Below, piece after piece: positions 37,713 through 45,323 of a stretch of DNA of 49,114 nucleotides; position 1 is the stretch's first letter, and each line of letters begins with the position of its first letter. The DNA lies in IMG/VR virus record IMGVR_UViG_3300027730_000043, positions 1 to 49,114 of that record. One strand, 5' to 3'. This DNA is from a virus. The notes beneath the pieces are model-generated. The model was not told where the DNA came from. It was given only the letters and a program-made list of their open reading frames with translations, and made no database searches. The position numbers were made by a program, and so were the translations under genes.

Positions 37713-38069
37713 ATGAACTGGAAACACACCCTAATTATTGTTGCATCAATTTTACTTTTAGGTATTGTATTGGGATATATGATGAGATTAAATCATGTAG
37801 AAAACAATAAGAACCAAAAGATGATTATTGAACAAGAAAGAAAGACCATTGATTCATTGTTTAAGGAAATTAGTAGTATTAGAACGGAGAGAAAAAATAT
37901 GGAGCTCCAACTTAATGTATTGACAACTGATATTAAACGAAGTGAATCAAATTTGTCATACAAACTAAACCAATTAAAAATTCAAAACAATGTTAAGATT
38001 GATTCTATTCGTAATAGTTCTAATGATGAACTTCTCATTGAGTTACGCAAGAGATTTGGAACAAAATGA
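37713..38069 (+). CDS. inner-membrane coiled-coil protein, i-spanin candidate
   Basis: A 118-residue protein with an N-terminal transmembrane helix (residues 6-24) and a long coiled coil (about 35-105), the plan of Rz-type inner-membrane spanins. The 3' end overlaps the next gene by 80 bases in a different frame, as in many Rz/Rz1 pairs. Upstream ATACTTAT-AAA-TAAA is a late-promoter variant. Assignment rests on architecture only. Confidence 0.6.
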   Translation: MNWKHTLIIVASILLLGIVLGYMMRLNHVENNKNQKMIIEQERKTIDSLFKEISSIRTERKNMELQLNVLTTDIKRSESNLSYKLNQLKIQNNVKIDSIRNSSNDELLIELRKRFGTK

Positions 38070-38478
38070 TACCATCCCCCCAATGATAAATCTTGTTGTG
38101 ATGAATGGGGATACCTTATTCACAATGAATAGGACAATGGTTGAAGAGATTACCATCCAGTACGATTCTTTGGTCAATACAACCAAAAAACTAAATGATT
38201 GTATGGAAGTTGTTGATTCATTTCTTTTAATACAAGAGAAGTACCAAACAGCGATAAAACAATCATCAGAAATATCTGATATGCTGAAAAAGGAAAATAA
38301 TTCCAAGGACAAGGTTATTAGTAGCTATGAGAATATTGATAAACTCCAAAAGGACATTATTGGTGATATGTCAAAGGAATTTAGAAAAGCTAGAAATAGG
38401 AATAGGTTATTGACCGGATTGGCAATTGGTGGTATTACATTTGGATTTACATCTTTTATGCTTTTACTATTAAAATAA
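37990..38478 (+). CDS. exported coiled-coil protein with C-terminal anchor, spanin partner candidate
   Basis: A 162-residue protein with a signal peptide (MLRLILFVIVLMMNFSLSYA, cleavage after Ala about 20), a helical coiled-coil ectodomain (about 50-135) and a C-terminal hydrophobic anchor (about 142-161). It starts inside the upstream coiled-coil gene. It lacks a lipobox Cys, so it is not a classical Rz1 lipoprotein; a spanin-type or envelope-tethered complex with the preceding protein is inferred. Confidence 0.55.
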   Translation: MLRLILFVIVLMMNFSLSYARDLEQNDTIPPMINLVVMNGDTLFTMNRTMVEEITIQYDSLVNTTKKLNDCMEVVDSFLLIQEKYQTAIKQSSEISDMLKKENNSKDKVISSYENIDKLQKDIIGDMSKEFRKARNRNRLLTGLAIGGITFGFTSFMLLLLK

Positions 38479-38489
38479 GTTGTTTATTA

Positions 38490-38513
38490 TTTTTATGTCT
38501 TCGGACATAAAAA
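38490..38513 (+). terminator. hairpin with UUCG loop
   Basis: Ten-bp stem TTTTTATGTC/GACATAAAAA closed by TTCG, between two coiled-coil genes. An AT-rich, T-poor tail makes termination efficiency uncertain. Confidence 0.6.
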
Positions 38514-38531
38514 TTTAAATAATTTATTATT

Positions 38532-38966
38532 ATGGCAATTACTTATTTTGCTTTAGGTATGCTCACGATGGTTGCTCTAACTTTTATTGGAGTTATTGTT
38601 TGGGGTCTGTTTAGAGTCAGTAAAATCCAACGTCAAATTGTTGACATAAAACAAAACTACAGATTTGAGTTTGACAATGTTCAACGACAATTTGAGGGCA
38701 TTTATCGCAGTTTTGATGACACCAGAAATGATTACAGACGTGAATTTGAATCCGTATTTCGTAGGTTTGAAACAATTGAAGAAAATTCAAGGTTAAACAC
38801 CAATGAACTTGTTAGAACAATGGATGAAAGGTTCAATAAAATGGAACAATACGAAATCAAAAGATTTGATGAACTATTGAGGATTATTAATGATAGGTAT
38901 GACGATTCAATTAGATATACAGACAAACGAATTGATAAGTCACTAAATCAAAAAGAAGTGTTATAA
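38532..38966 (+). CDS. membrane-anchored coiled-coil protein
   Basis: A 144-residue protein with an N-terminal transmembrane helix (residues 5-25) and a long Arg/Asp/Glu-rich coiled coil with heptad-like F/I/V spacing (about 30-140). Topology resembles the i-spanin candidate at 37713. It ends 3 bases before a strong terminator. Function unknown. Confidence 0.7.
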   Translation: MAITYFALGMLTMVALTFIGVIVWGLFRVSKIQRQIVDIKQNYRFEFDNVQRQFEGIYRSFDDTRNDYRREFESVFRRFETIEENSRLNTNELVRTMDERFNKMEQYEIKRFDELLRIINDRYDDSIRYTDKRIDKSLNQKEVL

Positions 38967-38968
38967 CA

Positions 38969-38999
38969 AAAAACCCCTCCGATAAAGAGGGGTTTTTTA
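38969..38999 (+). terminator. Rho-independent terminator
   Basis: Eleven-bp stem AAAAACCCCTC/GAGGGGTTTTT with a 7-base loop. Confidence 0.9.
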
Positions 39000-39008
39000 T
39001 TTTATGTA

Positions 39009-39024
39009 ATATTTATTATGTAAA
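39009..39024 (+). promoter_or_regulatory. late-promoter-like element
   Basis: ATATTTAT-N4-TAAA, 36 bases upstream of the ATG at 39045. Confidence 0.5.
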
Positions 39025-39044
39025 TAAATAATCAAAAAAAAACA

Positions 39045-39593
39045 ATGAAGAAGATAGTAAGATTAACAGAAAGAGATTTAACTCGTTTAGTGAAAAGAGT
39101 TATAATAGAGAATGACGAAGAATGAGTGGGATTTGAAATATATGATGATTATGATAAAAAGATAGAAAGTTTAGTTGGTGTTGAAGTTGAGGTTAGTGAT
39201 GACAAAGGATATCCTGAAAAATGGGGTGGACCAAAAGGTGGTATTAATAAAGGTGATAGAGGTACAATAATTGCTATTGATAAGGTGTCAGATAGTTCCG
39301 GACGTTGTGGCGTTGCGGATGTGTTAGTTAAATTTGGAGATAAAGGAGAATATTGTTATAATCATAGAAATTTAAAAATTAATGCTAATTCTTTAAAAAC
39401 AATTCTAAATAAACACAAAGAAACTAACATAACAAATCAACAAGTGTTTGAAAAATATCTGGAAGACCTTTTGTTTCGTATTGGGAATAAATTTAGAAAT
39501 CCAAAATTAATTGAGAATCAATTATTTGAAAAACTAAATCAAACTATTACCAATTATGAAAATGAAATAAAGAAACAAATTGGGTTTTTCTAA
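39045..39593 (+). pseudogene. tagged protein interrupted by in-frame TGA right after the tag
   Basis: ATG 39045 opens the textbook tag MKKIVRLTERDLTRLVKRVI followed by IENDEE, then TGA at 39123-39125. The same frame continues directly (from GTG 39126) with 155 codons: VGFEIYDDYDKKIESLVGVE onward, a KOW/SH3-like beta segment (GINKGDRGTIIAI) and a helical end. Without the stop this would be one 182-residue tagged protein. The body could instead start at GTG 39126 as an untagged protein. A nonsense mutation, sequencing error or readthrough are all possible. Confidence 0.7.
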
Positions 39594-39599
39594 ATAATA

Positions 39600-39625
39600 A
39601 AACCCCATCTTAATAGGTGGGGTTT
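39600..39625. terminator. bidirectional hairpin terminator
   Basis: Stem AAACCCCA/TGGGGTTT between the convergent genes ending at 39593 and 39628. Confidence 0.88.
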
Positions 39626-39627
39626 AT

Positions 39628-40299
39628 TTATTTATTGATAATTCTGCCTTTTACCCACCCTTCGTTTAAAAAAGTAGATAAACCGTCTTTTTTAATTTTT
39701 TTATTTTGATTATCTTTTGTAATCCAAATTGTACCAAATTGTGAATTTGTTTCACCTAAACCTACATTTTTTTTTATCATAGACATTTTCTTTTTTGACT
39801 CCTCTGAGTGTTTTTTGCCTGTCCAATCATAAGTGAAGTTTTTTAATTTCCCCTCAAGATGTCTTTTTTTTCCTGATTTGGACATTGTTTCTGAATGTTT
39901 TTTACGGAATTCTTCATCATTCTTTAATTTTTCTATGAAAATCTTTTTTCCAAGTTCAGAACCTTTACGTTGGAAATTTAAAAAATGTTTTTCATCAATG
40001 AACCCACCTGACTCACCTCCAACTACCAAATTCATACACAAATTATCTAATAATAATTCTTTATTAACTATTTCTTTTTCTTTTTCCAATAAAATTTTTC
40101 TGCTTGAAAAAAATTCTAAAATTTCTTTAGTGTGGTTTTCTTGGCCGTGATAGTTTATGGAATTCCATAATCTTTTACCACTTCCAAAATAACGATCGTT
40201 TAAATTATCAGTAGAATGTATACCAATATAAAATCTATGGGTTTTTTTACAAGTTATTTTATAAAGATAGTGGTATTTTCTATTTTCTGCTCTCATCAT
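39628..40299 (-). CDS. GIY-YIG homing endonuclease
   Basis: A 223-residue protein started at 40299. The longer frame to 40383 is rejected because it runs into the tmRNA 3' end and the late-promoter signal lies between. GIY-YIG nuclease at residues 8-95: HYLYKITCKKTHRFYIGIHS, DRYFGSGKRL (catalytic Arg) and a Glu in the EKEIVNKELL helix. Then NUMOD-like DNA-binding elements (TWTGKKHSEESKKKMS-type, FGTIWITKDN). It sits 49 bases downstream of the tmRNA gene on the same strand, like the other endonucleases placed next to tRNAs. Confidence 0.88.
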   Translation of the reverse strand: MMRAENRKYHYLYKITCKKTHRFYIGIHSTDNLNDRYFGSGKRLWNSINYHGQENHTKEILEFFSSRKILLEKEKEIVNKELLLDNLCMNLVVGGESGGFIDEKHFLNFQRKGSELGKKIFIEKLKNDEEFRKKHSETMSKSGKKRHLEGKLKNFTYDWTGKKHSEESKKKMSMIKKNVGLGETNSQFGTIWITKDNQNKKIKKDGLSTFLNEGWVKGRIINK

Positions 40300-40314
40300 A
40301 TATTCTTTTATTAT

Positions 40315-40322
40315 ATAAATAT
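40315..40322 (-). promoter_or_regulatory. late-promoter-like element
   Basis: ATATTTAT-A-TAATAAAA on the minus strand, 16-23 bases before the ATG at 40299. Confidence 0.5.
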
Positions 40323-40347
40323 ATGATAAGAACAAAAACTTCCGATG

Positions 40348-40727
40348 TGGAGATACGGGGAATCGAACCCCGGTGTCGCCCATCTTAACTATTAAGGACT
40401 ACATGTTTAGGACAACATTATTCGCAATGTTCCGAACTACTTGATTTTTATATCCCCCAAAATCAACAAAATCGGCCAATTCATTTTTAGGGATGAGAAT
40501 TAGTTAGACAACCCTATAGTACTCCTGTTCCTGAGTGAATGTACCCCGACTCGAAAGTAATGACCTATTAACTAGGCTACTACCGTTTCTTCTGAACGGA
40601 TTAAACCGACAGCAGAAAGTTTGTCAAAGATGTTGCCATCTGTGTTTTAAACCAGTTTAACAGACTTAGTTCAGGTCTGACATGCCCCTAATAACCAACA
40701 ATGTCGATCGATGCCAATTTATCCCCA
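40348..40727 (-). ncRNA. ssrA: tmRNA
   Basis: 380 bases on the minus strand. 5' GGGGATA pairs with 3' TATCTCC to form the tRNA-like acceptor. The 5' side holds TTGGCATCGATCGACA and GGGGCATGTCAGACC (tmRNA 5' consensus and first pseudoknot). The 3' side holds CTAAACATGTAGTCC and the T arm CCGGGG-TTCGATT-CCCCG(G/T). tmRNA rescues stalled ribosomes by adding a degradation tag. The tag frame is uncertain: GCA at 40637 gives 11 codons to TAA; another frame ends in S-E-E-T-V-V-A at TAG 40575. Neither equals the usual Bacteroidetes ending ALAA. CCA is not encoded beyond the acceptor. Confidence 0.88.
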
Positions 40728-40809
40728 TATTTTCAAATAACTATACTCAAGTATAAATATAATTATTGACAAAACCAATATTGGAAAGTATTTATAAAGA
40801 AAAATTTTT

Positions 40810-42252
40810 ATGACGCCAAAGAAACTGCGTAGGATATATGAACAGGATGATGATGAAAATAAATCACCTAAAGAAATTGCGGACGAAGGTATTGAGATAT
40901 TATTTGAAGATGACTCGGTATTGTTATTACAAATATTTAAAAGGGTTTCTATGGAATATTATGCCCCACAAGAAATCAGTAGACAATATCAACATAATGA
41001 CAAAAAAAATTATCTTGTTTTATCAAAAGGTGATAAGTTAGGTTTTTGGTTACAAGAACCAAGGTATGGCGCTTTTTATATTGAGGGATTTGATGGTAAA
41101 ACTTATTTGTTTGATAAGGTTATTAATGAATATCCCCAAATAGCTAAAGAAATTATTGAGTTAACTGGAAGTGATAATACCACATATGGAATGTTAATGA
41201 TGATAAAATTTGGGAAAAAATATGATAGATATGATTTAAGAAATCTTACTGATAAGTTTTTATGGGATATTGAATATAATGAGAAAAACCCAAGCAAAAG
41301 TATGGTTGTTCTTAATTTTACTCACGATGAGTATTTCAACACATTTAGATTTGAAAATGATGAAGACCGAAATTATCTAGATATGGCATTAGGTGAAAGT
41401 TCTTATTATGATGGTATGTTTTTTAGCGAAGATCCTTATGAATGGAATGAAGGTTATATTATGATGGGTTTTAACGACACTAATATGGAATTGGTTAAAA
41501 AAATATTAAAATACACACATCCAGATTTATTAAGAAAAAATCAAGACTCAAATGAATTCTATGAGGAAGCTTCAAACTTTTTATATAAAACATTTTATTA
41601 TCCAATTGATAGTATTATTACAAATTATTTTGAACTCAAAAATGAAGGTGTAATAGAATCACTTAAAAAAGAAATTGTTGAAGATTTTACGGACATCTTC
41701 CAAAGATATGGAATATACAGGGAAGATGAAACCCCATTTAATAACTATCTTACCTCAGTCAATATTCTATTATCTTTATATGATAGAGTTGAGGATAAAA
41801 CAATCCCATTAGTTAGTACAAGTAAAGAAGATAAAACAGTTTTTAGGAAACTTGGAAAAACTTTTGGAGAATTTGGAAATTATTATGAAAGAATTTATGC
41901 TACCGACAATATGGATTACAATAAATTTAAAGAATATGCTAAAGATAAGTTGGAAGAAATTCTAGAAGAGATTGAAGAAAATCCTGAAAAATATATTAAC
42001 AATATTGGTAAAATTTATGATGAGTTGAGCAAATTAGGATATGACCTTAATAATGATTATCCCCTACCAACAGACAACTCAAAATCATTCAAAATTATAG
42101 ATATTGATAAAGATACACTACGAATTACCTTATCTCATTTTGATAAAGGTACTACTGAAAAAAGGTCATATAGCATTGATGAATTTAAAAATTATATCTC
42201 AAGTGGAGAACTTTTTGAACGATTAGTTAGGAAATTAAAAAAACTTTTGTAA
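40810..42252 (+). CDS. large acidic protein, unknown
   Basis: A 480-residue, strongly acidic, mixed alpha/beta protein. It begins MTPKKLRRIYEQDDDENKSP, with a basic start then acidic stretch, and ends in a basic helix (FERLVRKLKKLL). No catalytic motif is recognised. A late-promoter variant (TATTTAT-AAA-GAAA) lies about 22 bases upstream. It may be a virion or host-interaction protein. Confidence 0.75.
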   Translation: MTPKKLRRIYEQDDDENKSPKEIADEGIEILFEDDSVLLLQIFKRVSMEYYAPQEISRQYQHNDKKNYLVLSKGDKLGFWLQEPRYGAFYIEGFDGKTYLFDKVINEYPQIAKEIIELTGSDNTTYGMLMMIKFGKKYDRYDLRNLTDKFLWDIEYNEKNPSKSMVVLNFTHDEYFNTFRFENDEDRNYLDMALGESSYYDGMFFSEDPYEWNEGYIMMGFNDTNMELVKKILKYTHPDLLRKNQDSNEFYEEASNFLYKTFYYPIDSIITNYFELKNEGVIESLKKEIVEDFTDIFQRYGIYREDETPFNNYLTSVNILLSLYDRVEDKTIPLVSTSKEDKTVFRKLGKTFGEFGNYYERIYATDNMDYNKFKEYAKDKLEEILEEIEENPEKYINNIGKIYDELSKLGYDLNNDYPLPTDNSKSFKIIDIDKDTLRITLSHFDKGTTEKRSYSIDEFKNYISSGELFERLVRKLKKLL

Positions 42253-42261
42253 TTTTGTAAT

Positions 42262-43080
42262 ATGAAACAAGATTACGAATTACTAAAAAAGGTTTTGTCT
42301 GTACCTACCAAAACATACAAGGAGGATTTAATGATTGAATTTTTAACCAAGTGGTTGGTTGAAAATGACATCCCCCATTTTGTTGATGATATGGGAAATA
42401 TCTATGCAACAAAACAAATAGGTGAAGTTGAATATTTCCCTTGTGTTGTCGCACATACGGACACGGTACACGAATTGGATACAATCAATATTAAAGAGAT
42501 GATGTTACCCAATGACCAAAATGAAATGAAATTGGCTTATAAGGCGTTTAATGATTCAAACCAACCAACTGGTATTGGTGGGGATGATAAATGTGGGGTA
42601 TATATTTGTTTGGAGATGTTGAGACTTCTTCCCAATGTCAAGGTTGCGTTATTTGTATCTGAGGAAACTGGTTGTCACGGATCAAAAAATGCCGATAAGA
42701 ATTTCTTTTCCAATGTTGGTTATGTTATTCAATGTGATGCCCCAGGTAACTGGATGGTTAGTGAATATTGTATGGGTACAAAATTATTTGATAAGGAATC
42801 TGAATTCTTTAAAAAATGTGACAAGGTATTAACAGAGGGATTTAACAACAGAAACAAATATCAATCCCACCCTTATACGGATGTATATGCGTTAAAGAAT
42901 AAATTTGATTTTGCTTGTATCAACTTTGCTGTTGGTTATTATAACTATCACACCAAACATGAGTATGTTATTGTTGAGGATGTTTATAACACATTGGAAA
43001 TTGTAAAGAATATGATTAGTGATTTGGGTTATAAGAAACACGAACAAAAAAATGATGAAAAAAGGAAAATCATTTTTTGA
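42262..43080 (+). CDS. M20-family metallopeptidase (PepT-like)
   Basis: A 272-residue protein with the M20 zinc site: VVAHTDTVH (H65, D67), GIGGDDKCG (bridging Asp about 108), FVSEETGCHGS (E134 catalytic, E135 ligand), CDAPG (Asp ligand) and a C-terminal NYHTKHEYV (His ligand). It is about 100 residues shorter than bacterial PepT (about 400) because the lid/dimerisation domain is reduced. It probably hydrolyses short peptides or a related amide in the cytoplasm. It follows the large acidic gene by nine bases. Confidence 0.85.
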   Translation: MKQDYELLKKVLSVPTKTYKEDLMIEFLTKWLVENDIPHFVDDMGNIYATKQIGEVEYFPCVVAHTDTVHELDTINIKEMMLPNDQNEMKLAYKAFNDSNQPTGIGGDDKCGVYICLEMLRLLPNVKVALFVSEETGCHGSKNADKNFFSNVGYVIQCDAPGNWMVSEYCMGTKLFDKESEFFKKCDKVLTEGFNNRNKYQSHPYTDVYALKNKFDFACINFAVGYYNYHTKHEYVIVEDVYNTLEIVKNMISDLGYKKHEQKNDEKRKIIF

Positions 43081-43082
43081 TG

Positions 43083-43097
43083 ATATTTATTATTAAA
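43083..43097 (+). promoter_or_regulatory. late-promoter-like element
   Basis: ATATTTAT-TAT-TAAA, 23 bases before the ATG at 43106. Confidence 0.6.
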
Positions 43098-43105
43098 ATT
43101 CAAAA

Positions 43106-43537
43106 ATGAAAAAAATAGTTTATTTAACAGAATCTGATTTATATAGAATCAGTAAAAGAATAATACAAGAAGAAAAAATTGAAATTGAGGAAGGTATTTT
43201 TGATGGAATTAGTAACATTTACCAAGGATTGAAAGGTGTTTGGAGGGGAGAGGGTTATGATTTTTTTAGGTATTTAAATACTTTAAAAAATATTGCTAAA
43301 CAATTAAAAAATTTAGACGCCCCTAATCATAAAATCATGAACAAATTAACTGATTTAAAAAATAAAGTATCTGCGTCAACTATGCCACAAGAAAAAAAAG
43401 GACAATTAATTTTTGAAATTGAAAAGGCGTTAAAAAATTTCAAAGAATACTCTGAACATATAAATAATATAGATGATATTGCGACTCAAAGATTAAAAGG
43501 TGTAAACACTTATTCTGAACCTCAACTCGTGGATTAA
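43106..43537 (+). CDS. tagged virion-type protein, C-terminus possibly frameshifted
   Basis: A 143-residue protein with the full tag MKKIVYLTESDLYRISKRII, then a helical body. It ends abruptly SEPQLVD. In another frame, the sequence after about 43520 continues RGLNEPNPLNTTQNKLPQ and on to DISERRYRRY, stop at 43629-43631, which looks like a genuine C-terminus (compare FKRFKRY at 4479). A one-base shift near 43500-43530 is therefore suspected, either mutation or sequence error. Confidence 0.75.
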   Translation: MKKIVYLTESDLYRISKRIIQEEKIEIEEGIFDGISNIYQGLKGVWRGEGYDFFRYLNTLKNIAKQLKNLDAPNHKIMNKLTDLKNKVSASTMPQEKKGQLIFEIEKALKNFKEYSEHINNIDDIATQRLKGVNTYSEPQLVD

Positions 43538-43631
43538 ACGAACCAAACCCCCTAAATACTACTCAAAATAAGCTACCTCAACCTATAGAACCTCCAAGTG
43601 ATATATCAGAACGAAGATATAGAAGATATTA

Positions 43632-43661
43632 AAAAAAGGGACTATTCAGTCCCTTTTTTCT
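43632..43661. terminator. bidirectional hairpin terminator
   Basis: Stem AAAAAAGGGACT/AGTCCCTTTTTT with loop ATTC between convergent genes. The 3' end of the minus-strand ClpC-like gene lies inside it. Confidence 0.9.
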
Positions 43662-44919
43662 TTTTATTCTTCTTTGGTGTCATTAACACCACTTTTTCTT
43701 CTTCCACTGTAAGTTCATATTTCTCGTTCTCAACTATTTTCCCATTCAAGACTTCCTCAGATATGAAATCCTCAATTTGGTCTTGTATGGCTCGTTTTAT
43801 TGGCCTTGCACCATATGTTTCATCAAACCCAACTTTGGATATCAATTCCAATACTTTTTCATCACAAGTAATATTATATTTCAAACCATTTAATCTGTTT
43901 ATCAATTTGTCAATTTCAAGTTTAACAATTTGTTTAACTTCTTCTTCTTTTAGGGTATTGAATACAATAACTTCATCTATTCGGTTTAAGAATTCTGGAG
44001 CAAAGAATTTCTTAAGTTCTTTTTTCAACATGTCCCTTTTTTGTTCTTCTTCAATATAAGAATTTGTTGTGGTTTTGAATCCAACTCCAGTTCCGAATTC
44101 TTGGAATTTCTTAACCCCCAAATTTGATGTCATAATGATAATACAATTTTTAAAATTGATTTTTCTTCCTAAGCCATCGGTTAAATGACCTTCATCCAAT
44201 ACTTGGAGTAAGGTTGAAAATACATCCTTATTTGCCTTTTCAATTTCATCAAATAGAATTACAGAATATGGTTTGTTTTTAACCAATTCGGTTAATTGTC
44301 CTCCCTCATCATAACCAACATAACCTGGAGGGGCCCCAATCAATCTAGATATTGAATGTTTTTCTTGGTATTCTGACATATCAACTCTGATTAGATTTTC
44401 TTCACTACCAAATATTTCTTTGGCTAATTGTTTGGCTAAATATGTATTGTGTGACAAAATACCGTTAGTATAATATCTCCTATTAGAATTTTCATTCAAT
44501 TCAAGATCATACATAATTTCCTTATAACCTAAATTAGTTATTTCTAACACCTCAGATTCAATTAAATTGCCGTTATTATCAGATACCATAACAAACGAAC
44601 CAATATTTAAATCTTTAACAAAGATTTCAGTTAAACCAATTGGTTCAAAAGTAATTTCATAATATTCGGTAACAAATACAATATGATTATCCGCACATTT
44701 AAGTTCTTTACCATCAGATAATTTTAAATGATACACCTCATAAGGGATTGTTTCATGTAATGCCTCAATATCAATAAACCCATCATCAGTTAAAACTTCG
44801 TATTCGGTTATTTTAGTCGTTTTGGTTATCTTTTTTAATGACTCTAATTCATGTCTATCTAATAAAAAAACATTATCTGAGTTTTCAATTAAATTCCTTA
44901 TTTCTTCTAATTTATTCAT
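43642..44919 (-). CDS. C-terminal half of split ClpC-like ATPase, fused to C-intein
   Basis: A 425-residue protein. Residues 1-158 are the C-intein: block B YEVYHLKLSDGKELKCADNH (the His of the TxxH-type motif), then strands to block F YDLELNENSNRRYYTNG and block G ILSHN, ending in Asn158. The +1 residue Thr159 continues Walker A of the second AAA domain: TYLAKQLAKEIFG. Walker B ILFDEIEKA, sensor 1 MTSNLG and an arginine-finger region, then the D2-small domain (YGARPIKRAIQ) follow. It depends on trans-splicing with the product of 45219-46544. ATG follows the endonuclease stop by one base. Confidence 0.9.
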   Translation of the reverse strand: MNKLEEIRNLIENSDNVFLLDRHELESLKKITKTTKITEYEVLTDDGFIDIEALHETIPYEVYHLKLSDGKELKCADNHIVFVTEYYEITFEPIGLTEIFVKDLNIGSFVMVSDNNGNLIESEVLEITNLGYKEIMYDLELNENSNRRYYTNGILSHNTYLAKQLAKEIFGSEENLIRVDMSEYQEKHSISRLIGAPPGYVGYDEGGQLTELVKNKPYSVILFDEIEKANKDVFSTLLQVLDEGHLTDGLGRKINFKNCIIIMTSNLGVKKFQEFGTGVGFKTTTNSYIEEEQKRDMLKKELKKFFAPEFLNRIDEVIVFNTLKEEEVKQIVKLEIDKLINRLNGLKYNITCDEKVLELISKVGFDETYGARPIKRAIQDQIEDFISEEVLNGKIVENEKYELTVEEEKVVLMTPKKNKKKKGTE

Positions 44920-45323
44920 CTTATTTAGTTAAAAAATTTATACATTTATTTATAATTTCTTGTTTATTACCCCATCTATATTCTGAATCCCATATAACTA
45001 ATATTTCAAAACCTTGTTTATTTGCTTGAAATAATTTCTTTTCGTCTTTCTCCCACATTTCTTGTGCTGTAATGTTTTTTCTAAATGGGTTTGGATAATC
45101 CGAAGCATTATATTTATTTGGGTTACCGTGATAATCATCCCCATTGTATTCAATAATTTTTTTATTTTTCAAATCGGTAAAATCATATAACCACACGCCA
45201 CCATTTTCTTTTTCTATTTTATACTCTCCATTGTGTATCGGTAATGATATTTTCTATTTTTATTGTTTTTATTTCACCAGTTATTTTATTTCTAACAATT
45301 ATTTCCGTATCTCCACTAATACA
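44446..45323 (-). mobile_element. atypically split intein with intervening endonuclease ORF
   Basis: N-intein 45222-45323 (34 codons, block A CISGDTEI, ends ITDTQWRV then stop); endonuclease ORF 44921-45196; C-intein 44446-44919 (158 codons, blocks B, F and G). The split lies between blocks A and B, not at the usual endonuclease site between B and F. Insertion point is inside Walker A, GSTGVGK | T. Confidence 0.88.
44921..45196 (-). CDS. Vsr-like endonuclease ORF within the split intein
   Basis: A 91-residue ORF. WLYDFTDLKNKKIIEYNGDD then YHGNPNKYN, TAQEMWEKDEKKLFQANKQGF and EILVIWDSEYRWG match the Vsr-like PD-(D/E)XK fold (E-Y-N-G-D, H and the D-x-K...IWDSE elements) seen in endonucleases associated with phage inteins. 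The only plausible start is GTG at 45196; the frame is open a further 19 codons upstream (HNGEYKIEKENGG precedes). The N-terminal DNA-binding part is short or lost, so activity is uncertain. It lies 22 bases after the N-intein stop and one base before the C-intein ATG. Confidence 0.75.
   Translation of the reverse strand: MWLYDFTDLKNKKIIEYNGDDYHGNPNKYNASDYPNPFRKNITAQEMWEKDEKKLFQANKQGFEILVIWDSEYRWGNKQEIINKCINFLTK

Noticed and set aside
40297-40383. N-terminal extension of the GIY-YIG gene (MGDTGVRFPV start)
   Set aside because: These codons are the tmRNA 3' end read as protein; the late-promoter signal and ATG at 40299 give a normal GIY-YIG start.
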